DNA from: JAXLQL01 sp046331625
Lineage (GTDB): Bacteria > Acidobacteriota > Terriglobia > Bryobacterales > Bryobacteraceae
Assembly (NCBI GenBank): GCA_046331625.1
Contig: JAXLQL010000003.1
Span: 124,001 to 188,000 of the forward strand
Reading direction: 5' to 3'
Length of the DNA stretch: 64,000 nt
Below, in pieces: positions 17,400 through 25,461 of the stretch. The position numbers were made by a program, and so were the translations under genes. How positions within the stretch are numbered: position 1 is the first letter of the stretch; each line of letters starts with the position of its first letter. A model generated the notes under the pieces. It was given only the letters and a program-made list of their open reading frames with translations, had not been told where the DNA came from and ran no database searches.

Positions 17400-19093
17400 C
17401 AGTTCACCGCCTTCAACGTCATCGTATGTGTGTCGAGTTCGTGGATCGCATCGAAGGCCTTCTTCAGATTCGGATACGCTTCCACCGGGAAGTACGTCGC
17501 GTCTTCGAGGCCGAATGCAAACTCACGCGTCACGACGAGTTGCCGCCCATCCTTTGTTTTGGCGATTCCACCCTTGTAGTAGCCGACTTTCGAGAATTGC
17601 AGATCGCCTGGCGCGGTGGGCTGATCCAGTTCGAATTCATCCGGCAGCGTCAGCGTCACGCGATCCTTCTCCGCCCACCCGTATCGGAACTGTACCGGAT
17701 ACCGCCGCTTCGACTCGGGAAACACACCCTTGTCGTTGAACTGAAAGAAAGCCGGTTGGAAGAACAACCGCTTGCCCGTGCGCTGGCCGTAACCCTCGAG
17801 CTTGATGTGGCCCGCCAGCACCACCGGCTTCGCGAGATCGTCGAGGTTCTCCACTTTCACCGCGGTAACCTCCGCGCCGGGAAACTGCGCTTTCACGAGC
17901 GACACCACCTTTTCGGTCTTCTCGGCATCGGTGTCCTGGTCGAAATCGAAGCGTTTTGTCGTGGCGTGATGGCCAGCGTAGGCCAGGCGGAACGTGCCTT
18001 CGAGCGCGCCTTGCCCGTCGAGCGTCAAGTCGGCGAAGCGCGTGATCACGTTCTGCTCGGCCGGCGCGTGCGGCGTCATCACGAACACCGGATCCTTGGG
18101 ATCGGTAACGAGCGCGGCCGCCCCTTCCTCCTGCCAGCGCAGCAGTCCCTTGGGCAGTTTCGTCGAAGCAGCGTCGTAGAACTTCCACCCCGATCCTATC
18201 TTGATCGCGATGTCCTCGGCGTCGAGAAAATGCGGCGTCATGATTTGCGGACCGAACGCCTTGGTGGTCCGCTGGGCCACCCGAGCAAGGCGAGCTTCGA
18301 GTCCGGCCGCGTTGGCGAGAGCGGCGAACAGCATGTTGATGTCGAAGCCGGTGCCCATCTTCTGCTTGAGCGTGTCGCCGGCGTGGCGATTCTCTTTGAA
18401 TGCCTCGCGCTGTTGGCTGGTGAGGCCGGAGCTCGAGCTGTACACGTTCTTGATCTTGGTGCGGCAGTATTCGAGAATGGCTTCCGCCTTCTCCTCGGGC
18501 GTCGATCCCTTCGAGCCCAGCTCGGCCGCCAGCTTCTTCACCTCACCATCCTGCTTGGCCTGCTGCTGGAACCGCTTGTAGTCCTCGCGCCCGAATTCCT
18601 TCCAGTATTTCTCAGGCGTCAGTTTCTTGTCTTCCTCGTAGTAGACGAGCAGCCACGGGCGCACATCTTCATCCGGAGGCATGTTCGGTTCCTCTTTGAA
18701 AGCAGGGATGTTACGGGCTTCCGTGTAGTGATATTCGTCGGTCCCGACGCGAATGGCCTGGAATTTCGAAGCCTGGCTGTGGAAATTCATCACCCGCATC
18801 TGCCAGGGGAGCCATTCGAGGTTCAGTGGCTTCACCAGGTAACGAACGTGATGCACGGGAAGGTCGCGTGAGAAGTGAAGGTGGGCGTAGTTCGACGTCC
18901 TGCCCATGGTGGTTTCGTTGAAGTGATATTCGATGATCGAGCCGGGCTTCACCGCCGGAAACGCCATCGTCTTCACCTTGATACCCTTCACCTTCTTGCC
19001 CTTCAAGACGTCGGTCTCCTTGATCGCGTCTTTGCCCACTTCCACGATCGCTCCGTCGGGCTGAATCGTGCGGCCGGCGAGGTCCGAAATCAC
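17399..19093 (-). pseudogene. DUF3857 protein, C-terminal part of IS-interrupted gene
   Basis: A 564-residue frame that begins inside a DUF3857 domain at ISDLAGRTIQPDGAIV, without signal peptide. The first about 90 residues are found on the far side of the IS91-like element at 21676-21945, in the same orientation and frame. Joining the two restores LELGFYRKT-VISDLAGRTI with normal family spacing. The remainder includes a transglutaminase-like region (GTGFDINMLFAALANAAGLEARL, in which the usual catalytic Cys is replaced) and a C-terminal beta domain. The frame has no stop in 1.7 kb. A GTG at 19091-19093 could in principle start a truncated, non-exported protein. Confidence 0.82.
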
Positions 19094-19172
19094 CGTTTGA
19101 ACGAAGCCGCTTGCGCGGCGGACGCTGACGCGTCGTCAGTAGGTAGCGATCAGCGATCAGCGGGAATATCGT

Positions 19173-19203
19173 GGGTCACAAGGAAAGGAGGTCCTTGTGA
19201 CCC
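19173..19203 (+). promoter_or_regulatory. Hairpin over the recombinase start codon
   Basis: GGGTCACAAGGA (19173-19184) pairs perfectly with TCCTTGTGACCC (19192-19203). The seven-base loop and its edge contain the AGGAGG Shine-Dalgarno sequence, and the GTG start (19197-19199) is inside the stem. Translation of the recombinase would be restricted in this folded mRNA. Confidence 0.65.
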
Positions 19204-20076
19204 AACTACGCAAATTGATGCTGGAGGAACTCCAGCGTCGCAATTACTCTAAGGCTACAACGCGGGTGTACGTGCAGGTGGTTCGTGACTTCACCAAGCA
19301 CATCCGCAAGGCACCAGATCAAGCCGGGCTGGACGAGATCCGGCAATACCAACTCCATCTGCTGGAGCACAGGAAACTGGAAGCCCGGACGGTGTGTCAT
19401 CACACCTCTGCGCTGCGCTTCTTCTTCGTCAAAGTGCTGAAGTACCGTACCCGGTCGAGGAGTTGCCGTATCCCAAGAGCCCGCGACGGCTACCGGTCAT
19501 CCTGAGCCAGGAAGAGGCCGTGGCGCTGATCAACTCTGCCAGCAACCTGATGCACCGGGCCATGCTGATGCTGCTCTACTCCACGGGGCATCCGCCGCGC
19601 CGAGTTGTGTCAGTTGAAGGTGGAGGACATTGATAGCAAGCGCATGATGATCCATATCCGGCAAGGCAAAGGCCGCAAGGATCGCGATGTTCCGCTCAGC
19701 CCGGTCTTGCTGGAGACACTGCGCGAATACTACCGGTGGATGCGTACCGAAGACCTATCTGTTCCCGGGTACGGTAAACAACTGCCGTGCCGACAAGCCG
19801 ATCACCTCGAAGGTTGTCTGGGAAGCTTGCCGGGAGGCGGCGCAGCGGGCAGGGATCACCAAACGGGTCAGTCCACACTTGCTGCGTCACAGTTTCGCGA
19901 CCCATCAGTTGGAGAATGGCGCGGATCTGCCTGCCTTACAGGCGTTGCTGGGCCACGCCGATCTCAAGCCGACGTCCATCTATCCTTGCATCTATCCGAA
20001 CGACATCTCAGGCGGCTTCTACAGCCCTCTGGACAAGGTGGTGCCAACGTCTCTCGATCGAGTGAAATACCGCTAA
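19197..20076 (+). pseudogene. Tyrosine recombinase of the IS91-like element, frameshifted
   Basis: Pieces of one site-specific tyrosine recombinase are spread over several frames. 19197-19440 gives the N-terminal SAM-like domain (LEELQRRNYSKATTRVYVQ). 19440-19595 gives YPVEELPYPKSPRRLPVIL and the start of the catalytic domain. 19605-19740 gives QLKVEDIDSKRMMIHIRQGK. 19745-20076 gives the H-x-x-R box (SPHLLRHSFATH) and the region of the active Tyr (LLGHADLKPTSIY). At least three frame changes, near 19440, 19600 and 19740, are needed, so no functional enzyme is made. Such recombinases accompany a subgroup of IS91 transposases. Confidence 0.8.
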
Positions 20077-20109
20077 GCCGATGGACCACATGGGGGCGGC
20101 GGAGCGGAA

Positions 20110-21454
20110 ATGAAACGGCCACCCTTCGAGGTGGCCGACATCATTCGAACAATCGGCAAAAGCTTCATTGAGCGCAACCGTTCCCGGTTGACCGGACTGC
20201 ACCTGAAAGTGCTGTCGGCCATCGAGCTGCTGCCGCACGGCGGCGCTGGGCGGTCACCGGGGACTGCTGCACCCGATGCGGCTATGAAACCACCGTATTC
20301 GTTCAACTCCTGCCGGAACCGCCATTGCGGCAAGTGCGCCAGACCAATGCTCGTGACAAGTGGTTGGCCGCCCGCCAAACCGAATTGCTACCGGTGCCCT
20401 ACGTGCATGTCGTCGTATTCACCTTGCCGCACCAATTAGCCAAGCTGGTCTATCACAACCAGCGGATTCTCTATGATCTGCTGTTCCAGGACCAGCGCGG
20501 CCACTCTGATGGAAGTCGCCGCCGATTCCAAGCACCTCGGCGCCGGGATCGGTCTACTGAGCGTGCTGCACACTTGGGGTCAGACATTGCAGTTTCATCC
20601 GCATGTGCATTGTGTGATCCCTCGGGCGGGCTCTCCTGATCATCGGCGCTGGGTTCGTCCCCCCTATCCCTTCTTCCTACCTGTACTCGTTCTGGGCGCG
20701 GGTGTTCCGCGGCAAGTTCATCGCCGGGTTAAAGCGCGCCTTCAAGGCCGGGCAGCTTTGTCTGCCCGGTGAGTTGGAGGGGTTGAAGCAGGACAAGATC
20801 TTTCGTGCCTTCGTGCGCTCCTTGCACCGGCAGCGCTGGGTGGTCTACTGCAAGCCACCCTTCGGCGGGCCACAACATGTGCTCCACTATCTGGCTCGCT
20901 ACACGCACCGGGTTATGATCTCCAACCATCGCTTGGTGAACTTCGCCGACGGCAAGGTCACCTTCCGCTGGAAAGACTATGCTCACGGCAACAAGCGGCG
21001 GCTGATGACTCTGGCTGCAGAGGAGTTCCTGCGCCGGTTCCTGTTGCATGTGCTGCCTCACGGGTCTGTGCGCATTCGCTTCTTCGGATTTCTGGCCAAT
21101 CGCAGGCGGGCCGCCTTGCTGCCTTTGTGCTTAACTGCTTGGCGCTCAACCCTCAGCAGCCCACTCAACCTCAGCAGCCCACCGGCGGTCTCCGCACCGG
21201 TGGCGGCATCGTCCACGGGACCACTGTGGCGGTGTCCGAAATGCGGCGGTCCAATGGCTGTCGTCGAACGGCTCACGCCCCGCCAACTCCAGTGGGAGCT
21301 GGCACGCTCCAGTGCGGCTCAAGACCTCGTCTTAGTCCGGCGCTCATTCGGGCCTGCTGCGGTGCGCCATGGCGCGCATGGCCGACGTGTGTCCGGAGCG
21401 TCCTTGCGGCCCTTCCGACACCTTCCCATGCCTGCCAAAAGCCGGCTACCATAG
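20110..21454 (+). pseudogene. IS91-family HUH transposase, frameshifted
   Basis: Segments of an IS91/IS801-type rolling-circle transposase in changing frames: ADIIRTIGKSFIERNRSRL near 20125, the zinc-binding block NSCRNRHCGKC near 20310, VHVVVFTLPHQLAKLVYHNQ near 20405, the HUH-like HPHVHCVIP near 20600, and YLARYTHRVMISNHRLV and VTFRWKDYAHGNKRR near 20890-21000. A C-terminal zinc ribbon (WRCPKCGGPM) is at 21225-21255. Frame changes near 20240, 20330, 20490 and 20650-20700 inactivate it. The family copies single-stranded DNA from an origin at one end. Confidence 0.83.
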
Positions 21455-21605
21455 CCCACCCGGGCTCGGCAGCCCATTCGATGTCGCCCCCTTGCCGGTT
21501 CGTCGGCCCCCGCAGCCAGTCTTCACCGCGAAACCCCATTCAAAACCCATAACCGGCCGCGTCCGCCGCAACCGCAAGCGGCTTCCTTCAAACGCCGCCA
21601 TCCGA

Positions 21606-21659
21606 AGTGACCCGGCATGCGCACCTCCTCTCCACCGATGCTCCCTGCGCCGGGTCACT
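21606..21659 (+). repeat. Subterminal inverted repeat of the IS91-like element
   Basis: AGTGACCCGGC (21606-21616) and GCCGGGTCACT (21649-21659) form an 11-bp stem with a 32-base loop, 16 bases from the deduced element end. Hairpins in this position are used by HUH transposases as origin or terminator sites. The core GGGTCAC also occurs in the hairpin at 19173-19203. Confidence 0.6.
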
Positions 21660-21675
21660 CCAGATAGCGTCGTAA

Positions 21676-21945
21676 CGTTTTTCGGTAGAACCCCAGTTCG
21701 AGAGTGGCTTGATCCTTGGCTCCGCGCTCGGTGAAGACTTTGATGCGCAGATAGTGCCGCCAACTCGTCCAGACGTCGGGCGACTGGAATTTGTCGGCGA
21801 TTCGAACTTCCCAATAGAGCACTTCGGCGTCCGCGTCGGCGTCGATGGCCGGCGCTTTCAGAGCCAATTGCGCCGGATCGACCGGCATCCAGTCCGTGGC
21901 CGCGTTCAACGTCGCGGCCAAAATGGCGATCAGCAACAGATACAA
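21676..21945 (-). pseudogene. DUF3857 protein, N-terminal part of IS-interrupted gene
   Basis: On the minus strand a TTG start at 21945 follows a strong GGAGGG site at good spacing. It opens a 90-residue fragment: signal peptide (YLLLIAILAATLNAA), then the DUF3857 start DWMPVDPAQLALKAP and HYLRIKVFTERGAKDQATL. The family pattern stops at FYRKT, exactly where the IS91-like element begins, and the frame then ends within the element after LRRYLE. The rest of the protein resumes at 19093. The fragment keeps its signal peptide but lacks the core domain. Confidence 0.82.
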
Positions 21946-22088
21946 GATTGTCCCTCCAGGAGTCGTGCGGAATTTATGCCGCCATTATCGCACGATTTCT
22001 CGCGCGCTCTCGATCCGTATCTTGCCCGATAGGTGCGGGATGCGCTACGATGCCGCTGAAGGTTCGAGCGTAGCTTGAAGGAGACCGG

Positions 22089-23012
22089 GTGAAAAATTAC
22101 TTTCGAGTGCTGGCGGGGCGCAAAAGCATTTATGCCGAAGAATGTTTTCGAGGTGGATTCATCGGCGCCGATCAGGGAATCGAGCAGGACCTCACGGACT
22201 CTCTGCCCGAAGAGTGGCGCGAGTTCAACCGCCAGTTCATCCCGATCTATCAGGCCGCTCATCCAGGCGCGTCAAGAGTGACCGCCGGGCTTGCCTGCGG
22301 CCTCCTCTGGACTCTGTGCAAAGGGATTCGCCAGGGAGACATCGTCCTTTGCCCCGACGGAACGGGCCGCTATCGGGCCGGAGAGGTGATTGGCGGCTAC
22401 CAGTACGTGCCGGGCGCGATGCTGCCCCACCGCCGCGCCGTGACTTGGCTTGACTCCGTCATTGATCGCTCTGACATGAGTGACGCGCTCCGAAGATCCA
22501 CTGGCACCGGTGGCCTTCTATGCAAAGTTTCTTCTAGGGCTGACGAGATCGAGCGGCTGATCGGAGGCAAGCTGCCGGATGCTCCGGCCCAAGACGAGAC
22601 AGCCGAGGATCCGTCCGTGTTCGCGCTCGAAGCCCACCTCGAAGACTTCCTCATGGCCAACTGGGCGCAGACGGAGCTGGGACGACAATACGACATCTAC
22701 GAGGAAAACGGTGAACAAGCCGGGCGGCAGTACTCCACCGACACCGGCCCGCTCGATATCCTCGCCGTCAGCAAAGACCGGAAGACGCTGTTGGTGGTGG
22801 AACTGAAGAGAGGGCGAGCCAGTGATGCAGTTGTGGGGCAGATCCTGCGTTACATGGGCTACGTCAAAGAGGAACTGGCGGAACCGGGACAACAGACCAA
22901 GGGAGTGATCATCGCGTTCGAAGACGACCAGAGGATCCGGCGTGCCTTGTCCGTTGCTCCGTCCATCGAGTTCTATCGCTACCAGGTGAGCTTCAAGCTC
23001 ATCAAGGGGTGA
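22089..23012 (+). CDS. NucS/DUF91-type nuclease with N-terminal EVE-like region
   Basis: A 307-residue protein preceded by GAAGGAGA. Residues ~195-290 contain a restriction-endonuclease-like core of the NucS C-terminal type: LEDFLMANWAQTELG, then GPLDILAVSKDRKTLLVVELKRGRASDAVVGQILRYMG, giving the D-x(n)-E-x-K catalytic pattern. The N-terminal part (YFRVLAGRKSIYAEECFRGGF, then GDIVLCPDG and AGEVIGGYQYVPG) looks like the PUA/EVE-related domains that read modified bases in modification-dependent restriction enzymes. I infer a possible defence nuclease; it could also act in repair. It stands alone next to the IS-damaged region. Confidence 0.68.
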   Translation: MKNYFRVLAGRKSIYAEECFRGGFIGADQGIEQDLTDSLPEEWREFNRQFIPIYQAAHPGASRVTAGLACGLLWTLCKGIRQGDIVLCPDGTGRYRAGEVIGGYQYVPGAMLPHRRAVTWLDSVIDRSDMSDALRRSTGTGGLLCKVSSRADEIERLIGGKLPDAPAQDETAEDPSVFALEAHLEDFLMANWAQTELGRQYDIYEENGEQAGRQYSTDTGPLDILAVSKDRKTLLVVELKRGRASDAVVGQILRYMGYVKEELAEPGQQTKGVIIAFEDDQRIRRALSVAPSIEFYRYQVSFKLIKG

Positions 23013-23116
23013 GGCCCATCAAAGGGGTGAGGCCCATCAAAGGGGTGGGGCTCATCAGAGGGGCGAGGCTCATCGGGGGGAGACTCAACGGAGAGGGGTG
23101 AAGCTCATCGAGGCTC
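23001..23116. repeat. 18-bp degenerate tandem repeat over a gene end
   Basis: Units of the form ATCAAAGGGGTGAGGCCC follow each other at 23001, 23018, 23036 and 23054, with two more diverged copies to about 23116. The first unit contains the stop codon of the nuclease gene, so the array probably arose by duplication of the gene end. Confidence 0.75.
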
Positions 23117-23146
23117 GCGGGTTCGGCGGGAGTCAGCGGCCGAACC

Positions 23147-23494
23147 TCACTTGAACGTGAACCGCAGCGTGGTGACGGCAACGGTCGGCTTGCCGCTGCT
23201 ATCGAACGGCTTGAACTTCCACTGCTTCACCGTGGAGACGACTCCCTTGGCGAGCAGCGCGCTACCGGTGAGTGGCTTCACCTCGATAACGGAGCCATCT
23301 TCCCCGATGCGAACCTCGACGGTCACGTCGCCGCTCACTTTCATGCTCCGGGCTAGCGATGAATACTCGGGCGCGGGACGATTGGTGGCCGCGCTCATGG
23401 CGACATTGGTGGGAACGATTAGCTCCGCCCAGGCAGCCGTGGCGAGTAGCGATGCCAGTGCAGCGGTTCGCGTCAGGTTCGGCAGAATTCGCAT
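23147..23494 (-). CDS. TonB C-terminal domain exported protein
   Basis: Start chosen at the ATG at 23494 (MRILPNL), followed by a signal peptide (LASLLATAAWAEL). The 115-residue product is essentially one TonB C-terminal domain: PEYSSLARSMKVSGDVTVEVRIGEDGSVIEVK and KQWKFKPFDSSGKPTVAVTTLRFTFK. It lacks a transmembrane anchor and proline-rich spacer, so it is not a classical energy transducer. Free-standing domains of this kind are common in Acidobacteria and probably bind peptidoglycan or receptors. It lies 28 bases behind cheB on the same strand, so it may be the last gene of the chemosensory transcript. Confidence 0.75.
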   Translation of the reverse strand: MRILPNLTRTAALASLLATAAWAELIVPTNVAMSAATNRPAPEYSSLARSMKVSGDVTVEVRIGEDGSVIEVKPLTGSALLAKGVVSTVKQWKFKPFDSSGKPTVAVTTLRFTFK

Positions 23495-23522
23495 GGTCAA
23501 GGGTTGTCTCCGTTCACGGGTC

Positions 23523-24599
23523 TCATCGGCCGCTCGCGGGAATCGATGAGCAAACTTGGCGCGCCGGCCCGGCGCAACAGCGCAAAATCGCCTCGGCCGC
23601 TCGCTCGAGCGGGACCACGTGGTCCACCGCCCCAAGCGCGATCGCCTCGCGCGGCATCCCGAACACCACCGATGTTGCTTCATCCTGGGCGATCGTCCGA
23701 GCCCCGGCGCGGCTCATCTCGAGCAGCCCCCGCGCTCCATCCGACCCCATTCCCGTCAGGATCACGCCCACGGCCTTTCCTCCCGCCGCGCGCGCACACG
23801 AACGGAACAGAACGTCTACCGAGGGTTTGTGCAATGACACGGCATCGGAATCGGTGAGCAGCACGCGGTAGCACCCGTTGCCGGTCCGCACGAGTTCCAT
23901 GTGACGGCCGCCGGGAGCCACCAGGGCGCGGCCGGGTTCCAACCGGTCGCCATCGCTCGCCTCGGCCACGCGGATGCGCGACGCCTGGTCCAGGCGTTCC
24001 GCGAACGGCCGCGTGAAATGCGCGGGCATGTGTTGCACGATCACGATCCCGGGTGAACCCGCGGGCAACGCGCTCAGAACGGCGCGCAGTGCTTCGGTGC
24101 CTCCCGTCGACGCTCCGATCGCCACTACCCGCCCCGTATCGACGTCTCCGGGCGGCGGCTCGCCGCTCCGATGGCTTGCCATACCCGGTTGCCGCGGTCT
24201 GGCTCGCGCCGCTGCTTTGACCTTGGCAACGATTTCAGCCGCCTTTTCGATCGTCCCGGCGCGCACATCGAGCTTCGGTTTGGCGGCGTAATCGACCGCG
24301 CCCAGTTCGAGCGCCCGCAGCGTGGCCTCGCATCCGGACTCGGTGAGCGAGCTCAACATCACCACCGGCAATGGCGAGGTCCTCATCAGCCGCGACAGAA
24401 ACGTGAGACCGTCCATCTGCGGCATCTCGATGTCGAGCGTCAAGACGTCAGGCCGCCGGGTCGCGATCATCTGCATCGCCGCCACCGGATTGGGCGCCGC
24501 GCCCACCACCTCGATTCCCCCGTCGGCCGCGAACACCTCGGCGAGCACACCGCGCACCAACGCCGAATCGTCCACGATCAGCACTCGGACCTTACTCAT
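23523..24599 (-). CDS. cheB: Chemotaxis protein-glutamate methylesterase CheB
   Basis: A 358-residue two-domain protein. The N-terminal receiver has the acidic pair near residues 10-11 and the phosphoacceptor Asp56 (LTLDIEMPQMDG). The methylesterase domain carries the catalytic triad Ser164 (IGASTGGTEAL), His190 (VQHMPAHFT) and Asp287 (LTGMGSDGA). It removes methyl groups from, or deamidates, chemoreceptor Gln/Glu residues when phosphorylated by CheA, which provides adaptation. The start overlaps the end of cheR by eight bases. The C-terminal tail runs about 20 residues past the usual end. Confidence 0.96.
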   Translation of the reverse strand: MSKVRVLIVDDSALVRGVLAEVFAADGGIEVVGAAPNPVAAMQMIATRRPDVLTLDIEMPQMDGLTFLSRLMRTSPLPVVMLSSLTESGCEATLRALELGAVDYAAKPKLDVRAGTIEKAAEIVAKVKAAARARPRQPGMASHRSGEPPPGDVDTGRVVAIGASTGGTEALRAVLSALPAGSPGIVIVQHMPAHFTRPFAERLDQASRIRVAEASDGDRLEPGRALVAPGGRHMELVRTGNGCYRVLLTDSDAVSLHKPSVDVLFRSCARAAGGKAVGVILTGMGSDGARGLLEMSRAGARTIAQDEATSVVFGMPREAIALGAVDHVVPLERAAEAILRCCAGPARQVCSSIPASGR

Positions 24600-25461
24600 G
24601 GCCGCGGCCCTCTCCCCAGGCGTCGCCCAACGCTGGCGAACGCGGCTCGGCGCGCCGGAGATACGTCGTCACTCCCGCCCCTTCCAGCAACTCGTGCTGA
24701 GCCGCCTGGGACTCGGAGTGGCCGAGAAACAGAAGGCCGCCCGGCACGAGGTTCGCCACCAGCCGGTCCACCACTTCGCGCTGCGTCGGCGGGTCGAAAT
24801 AGATGAGCACGTTGCGGCAGAAGATCGCGTCCATCGGCTTCATCCGCGGCCACTCGGCCGACGCCAGATTGAGAGGAGCGAAGAGCACCGTCTGGCGAAA
24901 CTCGTCTTTCACCTTCACCTGGCCGCGCTGGGCGTTCTTACCGAGCAGGAACCCGAGCTTCCTCACGGCCAGCGGCAACTCGTCAATGGCGCTTTCCCGA
25001 TAGACGCCCCGGCGCGCCGCCGCCAGCACCTCGCTGTCGATGTCGGTGGCCAGGATCCTCGTGCCCGGGCGGCCAGCCATAGCCGCGGCGATGGCGATCG
25101 AGTACGGTTCTTCGCCCGACGAGCAGGCGGTGCTCCAGATCCTCGCCGGAGCGGCACGGCCCTGCAACCATTCCCGGAGCGAATCGAAGTGATGCCTCTC
25201 GCGGAAAAACGAAGTCAGGTTGGTCGTCACCGCGTTGATCATGCGCGACGTCTCGCTCGACCCGGGTGACGTAACGAGCTCGTAGTACTCGGAAAATCCT
25301 CTTAGCCCCAGTTCCCGTAACCTGCCCGACAGGCGCGACTCGAGCAACTCGCGCTTGGTTTCGCCGAGCGCGATCCCCGAGGCCATGTGGATGAGATCGC
25401 GAAAGCGCGCGAACTCGGAGCCGGTCAGCTCGGCCGGAACCTCCGCGGACGAGTTCGCCAT
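24592..25461 (-). CDS. cheR: Chemoreceptor methyltransferase CheR
   Basis: Start placed at the ATG at 25461 (MANSSAEVP), which overlaps the mcp stop by one base; the 289-residue length then fits the family. The N-terminal helical domain (FARFRDLIHMASGIALGETK) is followed by the SAM-binding domain with WSTACSSGEEPYSIAI, TDIDSEVLAAARRG and FCRNVLIYFD. The enzyme methylates Glu residues of the receptor encoded just upstream. The receptor ends in a VFEEF pentapeptide, which fits the tether used by pentapeptide-dependent CheR. Only the core domains are present. Confidence 0.95.
   Translation of the reverse strand: MANSSAEVPAELTGSEFARFRDLIHMASGIALGETKRELLESRLSGRLRELGLRGFSEYYELVTSPGSSETSRMINAVTTNLTSFFRERHHFDSLREWLQGRAAPARIWSTACSSGEEPYSIAIAAAMAGRPGTRILATDIDSEVLAAARRGVYRESAIDELPLAVRKLGFLLGKNAQRGQVKVKDEFRQTVLFAPLNLASAEWPRMKPMDAIFCRNVLIYFDPPTQREVVDRLVANLVPGGLLFLGHSESQAAQHELLEGAGVTTYLRRAEPRSPALGDAWGEGRGHE

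Larger units (their letters stand above)
19099..21675 (+). mobile_element. Decayed IS91-like element with tyrosine recombinase and HUH transposase
   Basis: A roughly 2577-bp insert within the minus-strand DUF3857 gene. It carries, on the plus strand, a tyrosine-recombinase gene and an IS91-family transposase gene, both broken by frameshifts. The junctions share CGTTT (19094-19098 and 21676-21680), so the ends are given as just inside these copies; a GAAC at 19099-19102, the tetranucleotide favoured by IS91 elements, lies exactly at the left junction. Subterminal hairpins occur near both ends. No long terminal inverted repeats are seen, as expected for the family. Confidence 0.8.

Noticed and set aside
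17111..18871. A 586-residue plus-strand frame
   Set aside because: Antisense to the two DUF3857 genes, Arg/His/Leu-rich shadow without recognisable domain.
19099..21675. Functional integron or phage integration module
   Set aside because: The tyrosine recombinase is accompanied by an IS91-type transposase, has several frameshifts and no attC sites or gene cassettes are seen.
23001..23116. CRISPR array
   Set aside because: Units are contiguous 18-bp tandem copies without spacers.
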